From Vulcanimicrobiota bacterium (GTDB lineage Bacteria; Vulcanimicrobiota; Xenobia; Xenobiales; JADMJV01): a stretch of DNA of 64,000 bases. The stretch is taken from the NCBI GenBank assembly GCA_019637395.1, contig JAHBVR010000004.1, forward strand, positions 322,726 through 386,725. Direction: 5' to 3'. A program made the translations under genes and the position numbers. Of the stretch, positions 52,786 to 61,390 are shown in pieces (positions within the stretch are counted from its first letter, which is position 1; the number at the start of each line of letters is the position of its first letter). The notes under the pieces were generated by a model, which saw only the letters and a list, made by a program, of their open reading frames with translations, was not told where the DNA came from and searched no databases.

Positions 52786-54878
52786 TTCTGTAACAAACCC
52801 ATCTGCCAGAGAACGTAGGCGTAGTCGAAGGCGCGCTCTTTGAGGCGGTCATAGCGTCCCGAAGATCCCCCGTGGCCGGCTTTCAAATTGGATTTGAGCA
52901 ACAGAGGATTGTGGTCGGTCTTGAGGGCGCGCATCTTGGCCACAAACTTGGCGCCTTCCCAATAGGGAACCTGGCTATCGTTGAGCGACACCTTGACCAG
53001 CATGGAAGGGTAATCTTTGGCCTCCAGGTTATCGTAGGGCGAATATTGCAGCATGTAGTCGAAAGCGGCTTTCTCGTTGGGATTGCCCCACTCGATGTAT
53101 TCGCCGGTGGTCAGCGGCAGACTGGCGTCGAGCATGGTGTTCATCACGTCCACGAAGGGTACTTTGCATACACCGGCGCGGAAGAGCCCGGGACGCTGGT
53201 TGATGGCCGCTCCCACCAGCAGTCCGCCGGCGCTGCCGCCGGTGATGACCAGGCCGTCGGAGCGGGACCAGCCGCTATCGACCAGGTTTTGACCGCAGTC
53301 GACGAAGTCATTGAAGGTATTCATTTTTTTCATCATGCGCCCGGCCATCCGCCAGGGCTCGCCCATTTCGCCACCGCCACGGATGTGGGCGTAGGCATAG
53401 ACGACGCCCCGGTCGAGCAAGCTGACCAGAGTCTGAGAGAAATAAGGATCGTCGATGGAGCCATAAGAGCCGTAGCCTTCCATGAGCAGAGGGTGGCTTT
53501 TGTCGGCTTTGGTACCGGCTCGGTAAACCAGGGTGACAGGTACCGTCACTCCGTCGCGGGCGGTCACATTCCAACGCTGGCAGCGATAGAGTCTGGCGTT
53601 GTAGTTGGGCACCGGTTGTTGGCGAACCTTGCGCAGAACGCCGCTTTTGAGACTGACGTCGTAAGTGGTGGGCGGGGTGACGGGGGACTCATACTCCACG
53701 CGTACGTAATTCAGGCCGGCATCTTCGTTTTCACCCAGGGCCAGGCTGCGCACTGTCTCTTTGAACTGGATTTCTTTGAGGTTCTTGCCCTGGCGGTCGC
53801 TCACGGCCAGACCGGGAATACCGGTATGCCGCACGGAGAGGGCGATGTGCTCGGGGAAGAGGCAGAATTGATCCACCTGGGTGCCTTCGGGCAGAACCAC
53901 CAGGTCTTGCCATTGTCCGGGCTGCTGGGCCGGGGCCGACACCAGCTTGAACATAGGTGCCTTGAGATTGGTGCGGATGACGAAACGGCCCTGGTAGTAG
54001 TCGCCCCAGTATTCGTGGTCTGGTTCGCGCGGCCGCACGATTTGGAGCGGAGCTTCGGAGGCGTCGGCCGGGCGGTAGCGCATTTCGGTGGAAGTCTTGG
54101 AGTAACAATGCAGCAGCACCATGTCCTGGTCGCGCGAGGCGGCGCAGGCCACTTCAAAGAGCTCATCCGTCTCGGTGTAGAGGAGACGGGTGTCGTTGGA
54201 GCCGACGGTATGCCGCCAGAATTTGTCGGAGCGCTTGGTCACGGGGTCTTCGGTGGTATAGTAGATCGTTTTGTTGTCCTGAGCCCAGGCCATCGAGGTG
54301 ACTCGTTCCAAAGAATCGCTGCTGACCTGTTTGCCGCGCAAGTCCTTGAAATGCAGACGATACTGGCGGTAACCGGTGATATCCAGGCTATAAGCCAGCC
54401 AGTTGGAGTCCGGGCTGATTTCGAAGCAACCGACTCCTAAGTAATCGTGGCCTTTGGCCAGGGCGTTGGCGTCCAGCAGGACTTCCACCGGCTTCTCCTT
54501 GCCCCAGGGGACACGGCAATAGATCGCGTAGGATTTGCCTTTTTTGGTGCGGGCGTAGTAGCCGTACTTGCCGATTCGGTAGGGAGCGCGCTGGTCGTCT
54601 TCTTGAACGCGCGCCAGCATTTCCTGGTAGAGTTTTTTCTGGAGCGGCACGGTGGGGGCCAGCACCTTGTCGCAGTAGGCGTTTTCCTGGCGCAGATAGG
54701 CCAGCGTATCCGGGTCCTGGCGGTCACGAAGCCAGAAGTAGTTGTCCAGCAGCTCCTGCCCGTGAATCTTGGTCGCGTGTGGGACCTGTTTGGCTTTGGG
54801 AGGCTGCGGTTGGCTCAGTCCCGGGGAGCTCAAGGCCAGGAGCAAGGCTCCCCGGGCTACCTGCTTGCGAGTGCTCAT
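52782..54878 (-). CDS. Prolyl oligopeptidase (S9A), exported
   Basis: The 698 residues from ATG 54878 begin with a signal-like stretch (RKQVARGALLLALSSPGLS). The frame extends further up but through the divergent flavoprotein gene. An N-terminal DNYFWLRDRQDPDTLAYL motif and a seven-bladed propeller precede the alpha/beta hydrolase. The triad is S549 (GGSAGG), D634 (SLNDSQVPYW) and H669 (KAGHGGSSGR), close to porcine prolyl oligopeptidase. It cleaves short Pro-containing peptides, probably outside the cytoplasm. The MMPL gene is coupled to its stop. Confidence 0.95.
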   Translation of the reverse strand: MSTRKQVARGALLLALSSPGLSQPQPPKAKQVPHATKIHGQELLDNYFWLRDRQDPDTLAYLRQENAYCDKVLAPTVPLQKKLYQEMLARVQEDDQRAPYRIGKYGYYARTKKGKSYAIYCRVPWGKEKPVEVLLDANALAKGHDYLGVGCFEISPDSNWLAYSLDITGYRQYRLHFKDLRGKQVSSDSLERVTSMAWAQDNKTIYYTTEDPVTKRSDKFWRHTVGSNDTRLLYTETDELFEVACAASRDQDMVLLHCYSKTSTEMRYRPADASEAPLQIVRPREPDHEYWGDYYQGRFVIRTNLKAPMFKLVSAPAQQPGQWQDLVVLPEGTQVDQFCLFPEHIALSVRHTGIPGLAVSDRQGKNLKEIQFKETVRSLALGENEDAGLNYVRVEYESPVTPPTTYDVSLKSGVLRKVRQQPVPNYNARLYRCQRWNVTARDGVTVPVTLVYRAGTKADKSHPLLMEGYGSYGSIDDPYFSQTLVSLLDRGVVYAYAHIRGGGEMGEPWRMAGRMMKKMNTFNDFVDCGQNLVDSGWSRSDGLVITGGSAGGLLVGAAINQRPGLFRAGVCKVPFVDVMNTMLDASLPLTTGEYIEWGNPNEKAAFDYMLQYSPYDNLEAKDYPSMLVKVSLNDSQVPYWEGAKFVAKMRALKTDHNPLLLKSNLKAGHGGSSGRYDRLKERAFDYAYVLWQMGLLQN

Positions 54879-54929
54879 CAGGCCGCCTTCCACAGGAAGG
54901 AATTGCCCACCTTGGAACATGAGGATTTT

Positions 54930-56129
54930 ATGGATGCGATCATCGTGGGCGGCGGGGCGGCTGGCTTCTTCGGAGCCATCGAACTCAAGCGACGCCGGCC
55001 CGAGTGGAGGGTCGCCATGCTCGAGGCCGCCGCGCGCCCACTGGCGAAGGTCCGTATCTCGGGCGGCGGGCGTTGCAACGTCACCCACGCCTGCTTTGAG
55101 ACAGGCCGCCTGGTGCAGCACTATCCCCGGGGAGAGAAGCAACTGCGCGCCCTCTTTTCACGCTTCGGGCCGGCCGATACCATGCAGTGGTTTGAGGAAC
55201 GCGGGGTGGCCCTCAAAGTGGAGGCGGACGGGCGTGTTTTCCCGGTCAGCGACAGTTCCCAGACGATTATCGACTGCCTTCAGGAGGAAGCCCGGCGCCT
55301 GGGAGTGGAGGTGCGCGTCAACACGCCTGTCAAGGCGATCGAGCCGGGTTGGGTCGTCCACCTGCGCGAAGGCAGCCTGGGCGCTCCCAGGCTGCTGCTG
55401 GCCACCGGCGGCGCTCCCAACGTCTATCCCTGGCTTTCCCAACTGGGCCATCAGATGGTTCCGGCCTGCCCGTCACTTTTTACTTTCACCGTGGATGATG
55501 CGCGCCTGCGTGATCTTCCCGGAGTTTCGGTGGATCGGGTGCGCGCCGTGTTGGAGACCAAACCTCCAGTGCGCCAGGAAGGGGCGTTGCTGGTCACCCA
55601 TTGGGGGTTGTCGGGACCGGTGACCCTTCGGCTCTCGGCGTGGGGAGCGCGGGTGTTGCATGCCTTGAATTATCAGGCGATGGTTCGGGTGGACTGGTTG
55701 CCTGATGTTTCTCAAGAAGAGGTACGCACTACTTTCGAGAGCCTGCGAGGCATGTCCAATAAGAAGATCTCCGGAGATTGCCCCTGGGGGTTACCGCGGC
55801 GTCTCTGGCGCAACCTGGTGGGGGATGATTCCACCTGGTCGAGAGCTTCCGAAAAGGTGCTCAATCGGCTGGTCGAGTCGGTCAAGAACTGCCGTTTTCG
55901 GGTGACCGCCAAGGGCGTATTCAAAGAGGAGTTTGTGGTGGCCGGCGGCGTCCCGCTTCGAGAAGTGGAATTGCCAACGCTGGAGAGCAAGCTGCGGCCG
56001 GGACTTTTTCTGGCCGGTGAGCTGCTGGACGTGGACGGGGTGACCGGCGGCTTTAATTTTCAGAATGCCTGGACCAGCGGCTACCTGGCGGGGGCCGCGA
56101 TGGCCGCGTCCAGCGCGGAAATGGCCTGA
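54930..56129 (+). CDS. BaiN/HI0933-type flavoprotein (NAD(P)/FAD-dependent oxidoreductase)
   Basis: The start at ATG 54930 follows GAGGATTTT; the longer frame upstream only mirrors the peptidase gene. The 399-residue protein has the FAD motif MDAIIVGGGAAGFFGAIELK, the family block KVRISGGGRCNVTHACF, LLLATGGAPNVYP, THWGLSGP and a C-terminal FLAGELLDVDGVTGGFNFQNAWTSG. These are diagnostic of the HI0933/BaiN (YhiN) family. The redox substrate is unknown for most members. The stop overlaps the convergent receiver-kinase-like gene by 49 bases. Confidence 0.93.
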   Translation: MDAIIVGGGAAGFFGAIELKRRRPEWRVAMLEAAARPLAKVRISGGGRCNVTHACFETGRLVQHYPRGEKQLRALFSRFGPADTMQWFEERGVALKVEADGRVFPVSDSSQTIIDCLQEEARRLGVEVRVNTPVKAIEPGWVVHLREGSLGAPRLLLATGGAPNVYPWLSQLGHQMVPACPSLFTFTVDDARLRDLPGVSVDRVRAVLETKPPVRQEGALLVTHWGLSGPVTLRLSAWGARVLHALNYQAMVRVDWLPDVSQEEVRTTFESLRGMSNKKISGDCPWGLPRRLWRNLVGDDSTWSRASEKVLNRLVESVKNCRFRVTAKGVFKEEFVVAGGVPLREVELPTLESKLRPGLFLAGELLDVDGVTGGFNFQNAWTSGYLAGAAMAASSAEMA

Positions 56130-57700
56130 TCCAGGCTGGGATAACGCTTGCCGGGATCGGCCTGGCACATCAAGTAAAAGGGCCGTGCCAGCGGTCCCAG
56201 ACGGGGAATGTAGGGGCGCAGGCAGGCGTCCGCCTGCTGGGACCCCAAACAACGGATGTTGATCCGCGTTTCCGCGTCGGGATAATTGGCTCCGATGATG
56301 GTTTCGAAGAGAATGCGTCCGAGCACCGCCTGATCGGCGGCGGCGGTGGGCCGGGGCACCTCGTAGACTTCCGGAGCAGCGGTCAGATTGTTGATCTGGC
56401 GAGTTCGGTGGATATGGCAATAGCTTTCTTCGGAAAAGCGAGTGATCTGCAGCGGCTGGCCGGGAATGCAATCGATTTCCTGCAGAGAAAAGTTGCCACA
56501 GAACTTGCCCTGAGCGTGATACTCGCGGACCTGTAGGAAGAGGGGCCGCAGTCGCTGCCAGGCCTCGGATGGAGACAGCCCTTCGTTGGGGAGATTGCGC
56601 CGCAGCGTCAGCCCAAAGCCCTTGTAGAGAAGAAAATGGTGATTGAGCCGCCGTTCCAGCAGGCGAGCCCGTCCCGATTGTAACTCTTGCTCTTCCAGAG
56701 GTTCGGTCTCGCGCGAAGATACCAGGCAGAGCACCAGGTCTCCGCGGGCGAAATGCAATTCGTGGCGGGCTTCGTAGAGGCGCACCGCCTGACTCTGGTC
56801 ACCGGAGCGTAAGCTGGTCAGAGTGTAGCCGCCGATCACCAGCCCGACAAACGGGTCTTCCTGCTGCTCGCTGCTCAGCCAGAGCCAGTGAAAGGCAGAA
56901 TAGGCCTCCAGTGACTCGCGCCGCGTTTCCGGTTGGTGAAGCAACTGCACGGCTTTGAACAGGTGGACAAGTTCCACCCGCCCGTCCATGATCTTGGCCA
57001 GCAACTGCTTGAAGTTGGCCAGGGAAACAGAGCGTTCCGACTCCGGCGCCGCCTTGGCTTGAGAGAAATTCTCGTAGCGCTGGGCCAAACTCTTCCACTG
57101 GGCGGGCGACTGGGCACCGAGATACTCCAGTTCGAGCTGCTCCCAGCTCTGATAGACCTGGTAGGCGAGCGCTTCTTCGAGGTGATTGGCGCGCAACAAG
57201 AGGAACAGTTCTTTGGTGCAGTTCTCGCGCGCCGTGTTGAGTTTCTGCAGTTGCGAGTCGAAGACCCAACGCACCGCACGCTGGGTTGCCTGACCGGGCG
57301 CTTCGGCCACTCGCTGAAACAGGTTCCGAAAGGGAGTTTCCCGCTCCAGTACGGCCGCCAGGGCTTGCAACAAGGTACGCAGCTTGAAAGGCTTGTGCAG
57401 GTAATCGTCGGCGCGCAGACGCGCTGCTCGCACCGGTACTTCTTTGTCAGCGTAACCGGTCATGATAATGCTGCGAATGTTGGGCTGGATTTTCTGGATG
57501 GCTTCCAGGGCGGTTACACCGTCCTGCGGACCGGCGATGCGCACATCGGTCAGTACCAGATCGAAGGAGCGTCTTTTGACTCGAGCCATGGCTTCCTGGC
57601 CGCTGGGGACCGCTTCTACCTGGTAATTATTGTCTTCCAGCAAATCTACCAGGGTCGAGGAGAAATGCGGGTCATCTTCGACGATGAGAATGTTGGGCAC
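56081..57700 (-). CDS. Response regulator fused to a degenerate protein-kinase-like domain
   Basis: The 539-residue protein starts at GTG 57700 overlapping the previous stop (TAGTG). Residues 1-120 are a receiver: ILIVEDDPHFS, FDLVLTDVRIAG and Lys in DYLHKPFKL. A helical middle domain spans about 125-330. Residues about 390-535 resemble a kinase C-lobe. YHAQGKFCGNFSLQEI stands where HxxGxxHxDLKPxNI is expected (catalytic Asp to Asn), and LQITRFSEE replaces the DFG segment. YEVPRPTAAADQAVLGRILF mimics the PE...D...LG part, and DPGKRYPSLDQAISAL the C-terminal helix. Phosphotransfer by this domain is unlikely; a pseudokinase scaffold is inferred. Confidence 0.8.
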   Translation of the reverse strand: MPNILIVEDDPHFSSTLVDLLEDNNYQVEAVPSGQEAMARVKRRSFDLVLTDVRIAGPQDGVTALEAIQKIQPNIRSIIMTGYADKEVPVRAARLRADDYLHKPFKLRTLLQALAAVLERETPFRNLFQRVAEAPGQATQRAVRWVFDSQLQKLNTARENCTKELFLLLRANHLEEALAYQVYQSWEQLELEYLGAQSPAQWKSLAQRYENFSQAKAAPESERSVSLANFKQLLAKIMDGRVELVHLFKAVQLLHQPETRRESLEAYSAFHWLWLSSEQQEDPFVGLVIGGYTLTSLRSGDQSQAVRLYEARHELHFARGDLVLCLVSSRETEPLEEQELQSGRARLLERRLNHHFLLYKGFGLTLRRNLPNEGLSPSEAWQRLRPLFLQVREYHAQGKFCGNFSLQEIDCIPGQPLQITRFSEESYCHIHRTRQINNLTAAPEVYEVPRPTAAADQAVLGRILFETIIGANYPDAETRINIRCLGSQQADACLRPYIPRLGPLARPFYLMCQADPGKRYPSLDQAISALDAAIAAPAR

Positions 57701-57999
57701 TACGCCTGCTTCGCGATGTGCCGTTCTGTTTCCCAGGTCCCCGGGGCAAAATGGGGGTTGGGCACGAACTTGCCCAGGCGGTATTTACCGTGGGTTTCGG
57801 AATAGCTACCGACCGGGAAGTAACCCTCGATTTGACACGTGGGTTGGTAGGAGGCGAAAGCAATCTCCGTTTCCCCCGGCATAATCGAACCTTCCAGGGT
57901 GCCTTTGGCCAGATCGACTTTCTTGGGCCCCAGGGCGGCGTTGATGTCGATGCGCCCGGGGCCTCCGGGGGGTGTTATTACGGGGCCCGGGCAGGTCAT
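57700..57999 (-). CDS. Small hypothetical protein coupled to the receiver-pseudokinase gene
   Basis: The start at ATG 57999 (MTCPGPVITPPGGPGR) gives 99 residues; the frame also extends to 58026. Short strands are visible (VDLAKGTLEGSIMPGETEIA, TCQIEGYFPVGSYSETHGK), with no signal peptide or known motif. It overlaps the start of the next gene by one base, so they are co-translated. It is the last gene before the accessory region that begins near 58000. Confidence 0.55.
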   Translation of the reverse strand: MTCPGPVITPPGGPGRIDINAALGPKKVDLAKGTLEGSIMPGETEIAFASYQPTCQIEGYFPVGSYSETHGKYRLGKFVPNPHFAPGTWETERHIAKQA

Positions 58000-58051
58000 T
58001 TCATGCTCTGGCCTCGTTCGCGCCACCTTACTGTCAGGAGTTCTTTGTTTT

Positions 58052-58664
58052 ATGCGTATTTTGCTCCCGTCTCAAGAGCAGCAGTTGTTGTCTGTTATCA
58101 GGCCCGGGAGCCTTTCGGCCCTCGGGACAGGGCTCTCATTGTGTTTGCGCTTCACACCGGGCTGCGTTCTCACGAGCTGGTTGCCCCTAACGTCGGCCAC
58201 GTGATGACCTGGGACGGTTTCTCCCGCCAGTGGGTTGAGGTGGTGGGTAAAGGCGGCTTCCAGTGCCAGGTCCGCTCAATGCTGTGGCCCGTCAGGCCGT
58301 CATTGACCTGGTGCATTTCAATCGGTCCAGGGGTTTTGCGGTGGCAGGTGAGTCCCCGTTGTTGGTCACCACTCGGCACGGTCGGCTGCCTACTCGCTCA
58401 CTGCAGGACATCATGCAGCGGTATCGGGAGCGGGCGGACCTTGATGTTCACTGTTCCCCTCACTCGCTGCGTCATTCCTTTGCGTCCCGGCTGGCTGAGC
58501 AGGCCAGTTTGCCGGTGGTTCAGGCCGTGGTGCATCGCTGGCTCTCGTCTACTGAGATCTACACTCGCACCAGCCGGCCCCCGCGGCGCTGCGGTCGAAG
58601 GCCGGCTGGGCGGTGGGCGCAGGCTCCCGCGAAAACCGGCAGTAGCTGCGGTTCAAGCCAATGA
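58052..58664 (+). pseudogene. Frameshifted tyrosine recombinase (XerC/D-like), catalytic domain only
   Basis: CAGGAG precedes the ATG at 58052. Family sequence is split over three frames. LLPSQEQQLLSVI comes first; RDRALIVFALHTGLRSHELV (catalytic Arg) starts near 58113; PLNAVARQAVIDLV to SPHSLRHSFASRLAEQ and STEIYTRTS (HxLRH box and Tyr) starts near 58263. The N-terminal core-binding domain is absent. Two frameshifts are required, so it is read as a pseudogene unless the assembly has two indels here. It marks the left edge of an accessory block with RHS genes. Confidence 0.75.
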
Positions 58665-58783
58665 GCAGAAGCTTTCCAAGTCAAAAACTACGCGATGAAG
58701 CGTGCCACATACACCAAGTTCAAGGATACAGCCTCTATCCCAGATAACGACAGTCTCAGCGCGTTTACTCGAAACTTTAAACT

Positions 58784-59113
58784 CTACCAAGCGTTCATTT
58801 CGCGACCGTGCAAATTCGCCCGAAAACTGTTCGTCAGATGAAAAGTCCTAGCAATGACCGAGCAACTATAGACCGCTGATTGAATAGCTGGCGCTTCAAC
58901 GCACCCAGCCGGCATGTCCGCCAAGTTCCTCAGAACCTGAATAGAAACCAACCTGTCGCTTTCATCAAACTCAAACACGATTTCTGAGCATTTGTCTGAT
59001 ATGGAACTTTCCGGGAAAGTCTGACATCGAGCAATTATCAATCCATGCTCGGTGATCTGCTTTGTGAAGCCAAAGTCGTTGGCGCCGTGAACAAGCACGA
59101 AGCTCGGTGACAC
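58784..59113 (-). CDS. Putative immunity protein of the RHS toxin tip
   Basis: The start is GTG 59113, overlapping the TAG of the RHS-tip reading frame (TAGTG), giving 109 residues (SPSFVLVHGANDFGFTKQIT...). The protein is acidic with alternating strands and helices (CSEIVFEFDESDRLVSIQVL) and no export signal. Position directly after an RHS C-terminus with an overlapping start is the classic layout of a toxin-immunity pair. No immunity family is recognised, so the role rests on position. Confidence 0.55.
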   Translation of the reverse strand: MSPSFVLVHGANDFGFTKQITEHGLIIARCQTFPESSISDKCSEIVFEFDESDRLVSIQVLRNLADMPAGCVEAPAIQSAVYSCSVIARTFHLTNSFRANLHGREMNAW

Positions 59114-59349
59114 TAACGCTTGATTCTCATGATGTTGAAGAGTTCTGGAACTTTCTTCGAGTAGTCTACGATGACTTTCCATCCCTTCTTGCTATTACGA
59201 TATGCTCGCCTAGCCTTGCTACAGTCTTTTGCTCCTTCTGAGACCCAGCCTGGAGAGCTCAACAGATCTTGCAAGTCGCAACATCCATGTTGCCACCTCG
59301 TATCCGTATGGTATTCCAAGGTCGTCGGTGGTAGCCATTGTTGCCCCAA
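59113..59349 (-). other. Alternative-frame tail that may be the true end of the RHS toxin tip
   Basis: This frame (ending CSKARRAYRNSKKGWKVIVD, YSKKVPELFNIMRIKR) overlaps the end of the main RHS frame (stop at 59219) and ends in the TAG that overlaps the immunity start. Its basic C-terminus looks more protein-like than the LRLARSVELSRLGLRRSKRL end of the main frame. A one-base frameshift near 59250-59340 would join them. Either a mutation or a sequencing indel is possible. Confidence 0.4.
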
Positions 59350-60355
59350 GGAATACCACTTCGGGTGGTATGCTCATGAGAAGAACTTCCTCGGCGCCCG
59401 TGTAGACGTGGCTGGCTGAAGCGGCGTTTCCGTCCCGATACATGTTGTAGACGGAGTTCTCCCAAGCAGTTCCGCCTTCGCCAGGGCGCGTATGTCCGCT
59501 TCCGCCTACTGGTCCGGGACGCCCACCGGTTACTCCATTGGATCCTGATACTCGCGATCCAGGAGGAACGGTCCAGGTATCAGGCCCTGTATAGCGCGGC
59601 CCATTGCTCAAGTCGTTATTGGAGTATGAGTTCACCCCACCCGAGGAGGTCATGGTGAATCCGGCCGGCAGTCCATCTAGGCCAGCAGGGTCAACAAAAT
59701 TGACCGGCGAGTTAAAACAGTAGCTATAAAGAGTTCGGTCAGCCCCTTCACCCAGTGGGTCACGCGATATCCAGCGCTTGTTGGCTGCGTCATAGAGGCG
59801 ATAGGTGGCTAGGTCCAATCCCGAGGGAGCGTGGTGCCACAGGCCCCCGTATCCCCATTCAGACTCAAGGTCGCCAGTTTCTTTATTGCGCTCGCCGTAG
59901 GTGCTGTAGCTGTATTCCGCGCGCACAGCTCCGGCGGAGTCCACCAGCTCTCGGACGGAGCCCAGGTGGTCCATCGCATAGTAGAGCTTGGTCGTGCCGC
60001 GCACCTCGCCCTGTCCAAAGAATCTGCGGGTGATGGGAAAGCCGGTCTGCAGGCCGTCGCGTTCGCACACGATGGAGCCGCCCAGCCACCAATACAGTTT
60101 CTTCGAAGTCATCGTCCCATCAATATACTCGGTAATCTTGGTTCTGCGCGACATGCCGTCGTATGCAAATATGACCGGGCTCTGCGAAATTTGCTCGGAC
60201 ACCCCAGCAGCCTTTTCAACGATGGGCGGGACCGGTAAGACGACCGGCGCGGTGGCAGACCGCAGAGCGGCGCCAGCAGCTCGAGCCAATTGCGTAAAGA
60301 CCTTGACGGCGGTCACGGGAGCGATCAGGCCGAGGAGTGCGGGAATCACCCTCAA
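59219..60355 (-). CDS. N-terminally truncated RHS core with variable C-terminal tip
   Basis: The 378-residue frame starts at TTG 60355. The first 60 or so residues (LLGLIAPVTAVKVFTQLARA) are unlike RHS. The RHS core then runs from YDGMSRRTKITEYIDG through YYAMDHLGSVRELVDSAGAV to the hyperconserved RWISRDPLGEG and NFVDPAGL (about residue 215). The tip after DPAGL is a Gly/Ser/Pro-rich linker, then TAWENSVYNMYRDGNAASAS. The upstream thousand-plus residues of a normal RHS protein are absent, so this is an orphan core-tip cassette. The core is nearly identical to the copy at 63217-64000. Confidence 0.8.
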   Translation of the reverse strand: MRVIPALLGLIAPVTAVKVFTQLARAAGAALRSATAPVVLPVPPIVEKAAGVSEQISQSPVIFAYDGMSRRTKITEYIDGTMTSKKLYWWLGGSIVCERDGLQTGFPITRRFFGQGEVRGTTKLYYAMDHLGSVRELVDSAGAVRAEYSYSTYGERNKETGDLESEWGYGGLWHHAPSGLDLATYRLYDAANKRWISRDPLGEGADRTLYSYCFNSPVNFVDPAGLDGLPAGFTMTSSGGVNSYSNNDLSNGPRYTGPDTWTVPPGSRVSGSNGVTGGRPGPVGGSGHTRPGEGGTAWENSVYNMYRDGNAASASHVYTGAEEVLLMSIPPEVVFLGATMATTDDLGIPYGYEVATWMLRLARSVELSRLGLRRSKRL

Positions 60356-60426
60356 CAGATTGGCGTGCTGGTCTAAAAAACCTGGCGAAAGGGCTGACGA
60401 AAACGGAGGTGGCAGCTGCGGTGCTG

Positions 60427-60737
60427 CTAGCGCAAGCGGGTGGGGGTCAAGTGGGTATAAATCTCGGTGCTGGCCAGTTCGCGGTGTCCCAGCAGTTGCT
60501 GAATCTCACGAATGGATGCGCCTGCTTGGAGTAGATGTGTGGCGCAAGCATGGCGCATTTGGTGGAGAGTGAACGGGAAGTCGAGAGTCTTGTGGGCGCG
60601 GTATTCCTTGTAAAAATCGCTCCCCCAGGCCACTGAGGCGCATTCTCCGGCCTCGGTCAACCAGAGGGCATTCAACGAGAGGGGGGAGGTCAGTTGGGGT
60701 CTGGCTTCTTCCAGGTGTTGGCTGAGGGTAGCCGTGC
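60427..60737 (-). pseudogene. C-terminal remnant of a second tyrosine recombinase
   Basis: One frame reads HLEEARPQLTSPLSLNALWL, TEAGECASVAW, TLHQMRHACATHLLQAGASI and GHRELASTEIYTHLTPTRLR. These are the HxxRHACATHLL box, the LGH and the catalytic Tyr of integrase-like recombinases. The N-terminal half and the first catalytic Arg are missing; a hairpin element starts where the homology ends. It lies 72 bases from the RHS cassette start. Confidence 0.7.
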
Positions 60738-60956
60738 CACGGGGTCGCGCTTGCTACGCAAGCGCAAACCCCGTGAATCAAGCTGAAGCGTACGGCGGGG
60801 CTTCGCCCCGCGAGGGATGGCAGTTTTCACGGTATGTGGCCCGGCGGCCAGCGCCCACCACTTTGGGCTGACGCCCAAAGTGGCATGCCCAAAGTATGAG
60901 TCACTGGTTTGCCGCCCGGCTCAGTTGTCAGACAAGAGTTAGTGCAAACCAGTGAC
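60738..60956. repeat. Cluster of four strong palindromes
   Basis: Four dyads in 219 bases: 60738-60775 (CACGGGGT...ACCCCGTG around GCGCTTGC-TAC-GCAAGCGC), 60795-60811 (GCGGGGC-TTC-GCCCCGC), 60858-60883 (CCACTTTGGGC-TGAC-GCCCAAAGTGG, 11-base stem), and 60900-60956 (GTCACTGGTTTGC...GCAAACCAGTGAC, 13-base arms 31 bases apart). A further half copy GCCCAAAGT lies at 60886-60894. The group follows the integrase remnant and may be REP-like or hot-spot elements. Confidence 0.75.
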
Positions 60957-61390
60957 CCAGGACGCCGGTCCGCATACCGCACCAGCTTGAGCTTCAACGT
61001 CCCAGCCCCGCCACGGCATCCCTCTTCCGGTGGTCCAGGTCGCGCTGGGCTATAAGCGGCTAAGCTCTACCCAGTCTATACCGACTTGACCCCGGCTCAT
61101 CTGGTGGCCGGAGACCTCAGGTTAACAGACTCAGCATAAAGATTTTCGGGCTTCTAGAGGCGATTGCTTTTTTCTTGGGGCTGGCGCTGAAAGTTTTAGT
61201 GCCTCACCGCCCCCCGCGATTGCGTGGCGGGGGCGGTGGAATCAAAACGGGTGCTGTGGTGCCCCCGCAAGGGGCACATCTTTCAGCCGGGCGTTAGGTC
61301 GCCGGACCCCGTCCCTCGGCAGGCGAACAGGAAATTTGCTCTGCCATTGGTGCATCTTGCCCTGCGAACAAGTCGGTACTGGCGCCTGAG
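60957..61390. other. Non-coding gap of 434 bases
   Basis: No supported gene is seen. One hairpin at 61207-61240 (CACCGCCCCC and GGGGGCGGTG) lies about 150 bases beyond the stop of the leftward peptidase-like gene and could end its transcript, though without a T-run. GGTTCGAC near 61393-61403 on the minus strand is part of that gene's final codons, not a tRNA. Confidence 0.5.

Noticed and set aside
52872-54440. 522-codon plus-strand frame opposite the prolyl oligopeptidase
   Set aside because: Antisense shadow; the minus strand has a complete catalytic triad and family motifs.
60900-61310. attC-like integron site (GTTAGGT near 61293 and palindrome at 60900-60956)
   Set aside because: No matching RYYYAAC partner core is spaced correctly, and the recombinase remnants lack recognisable IntI features.
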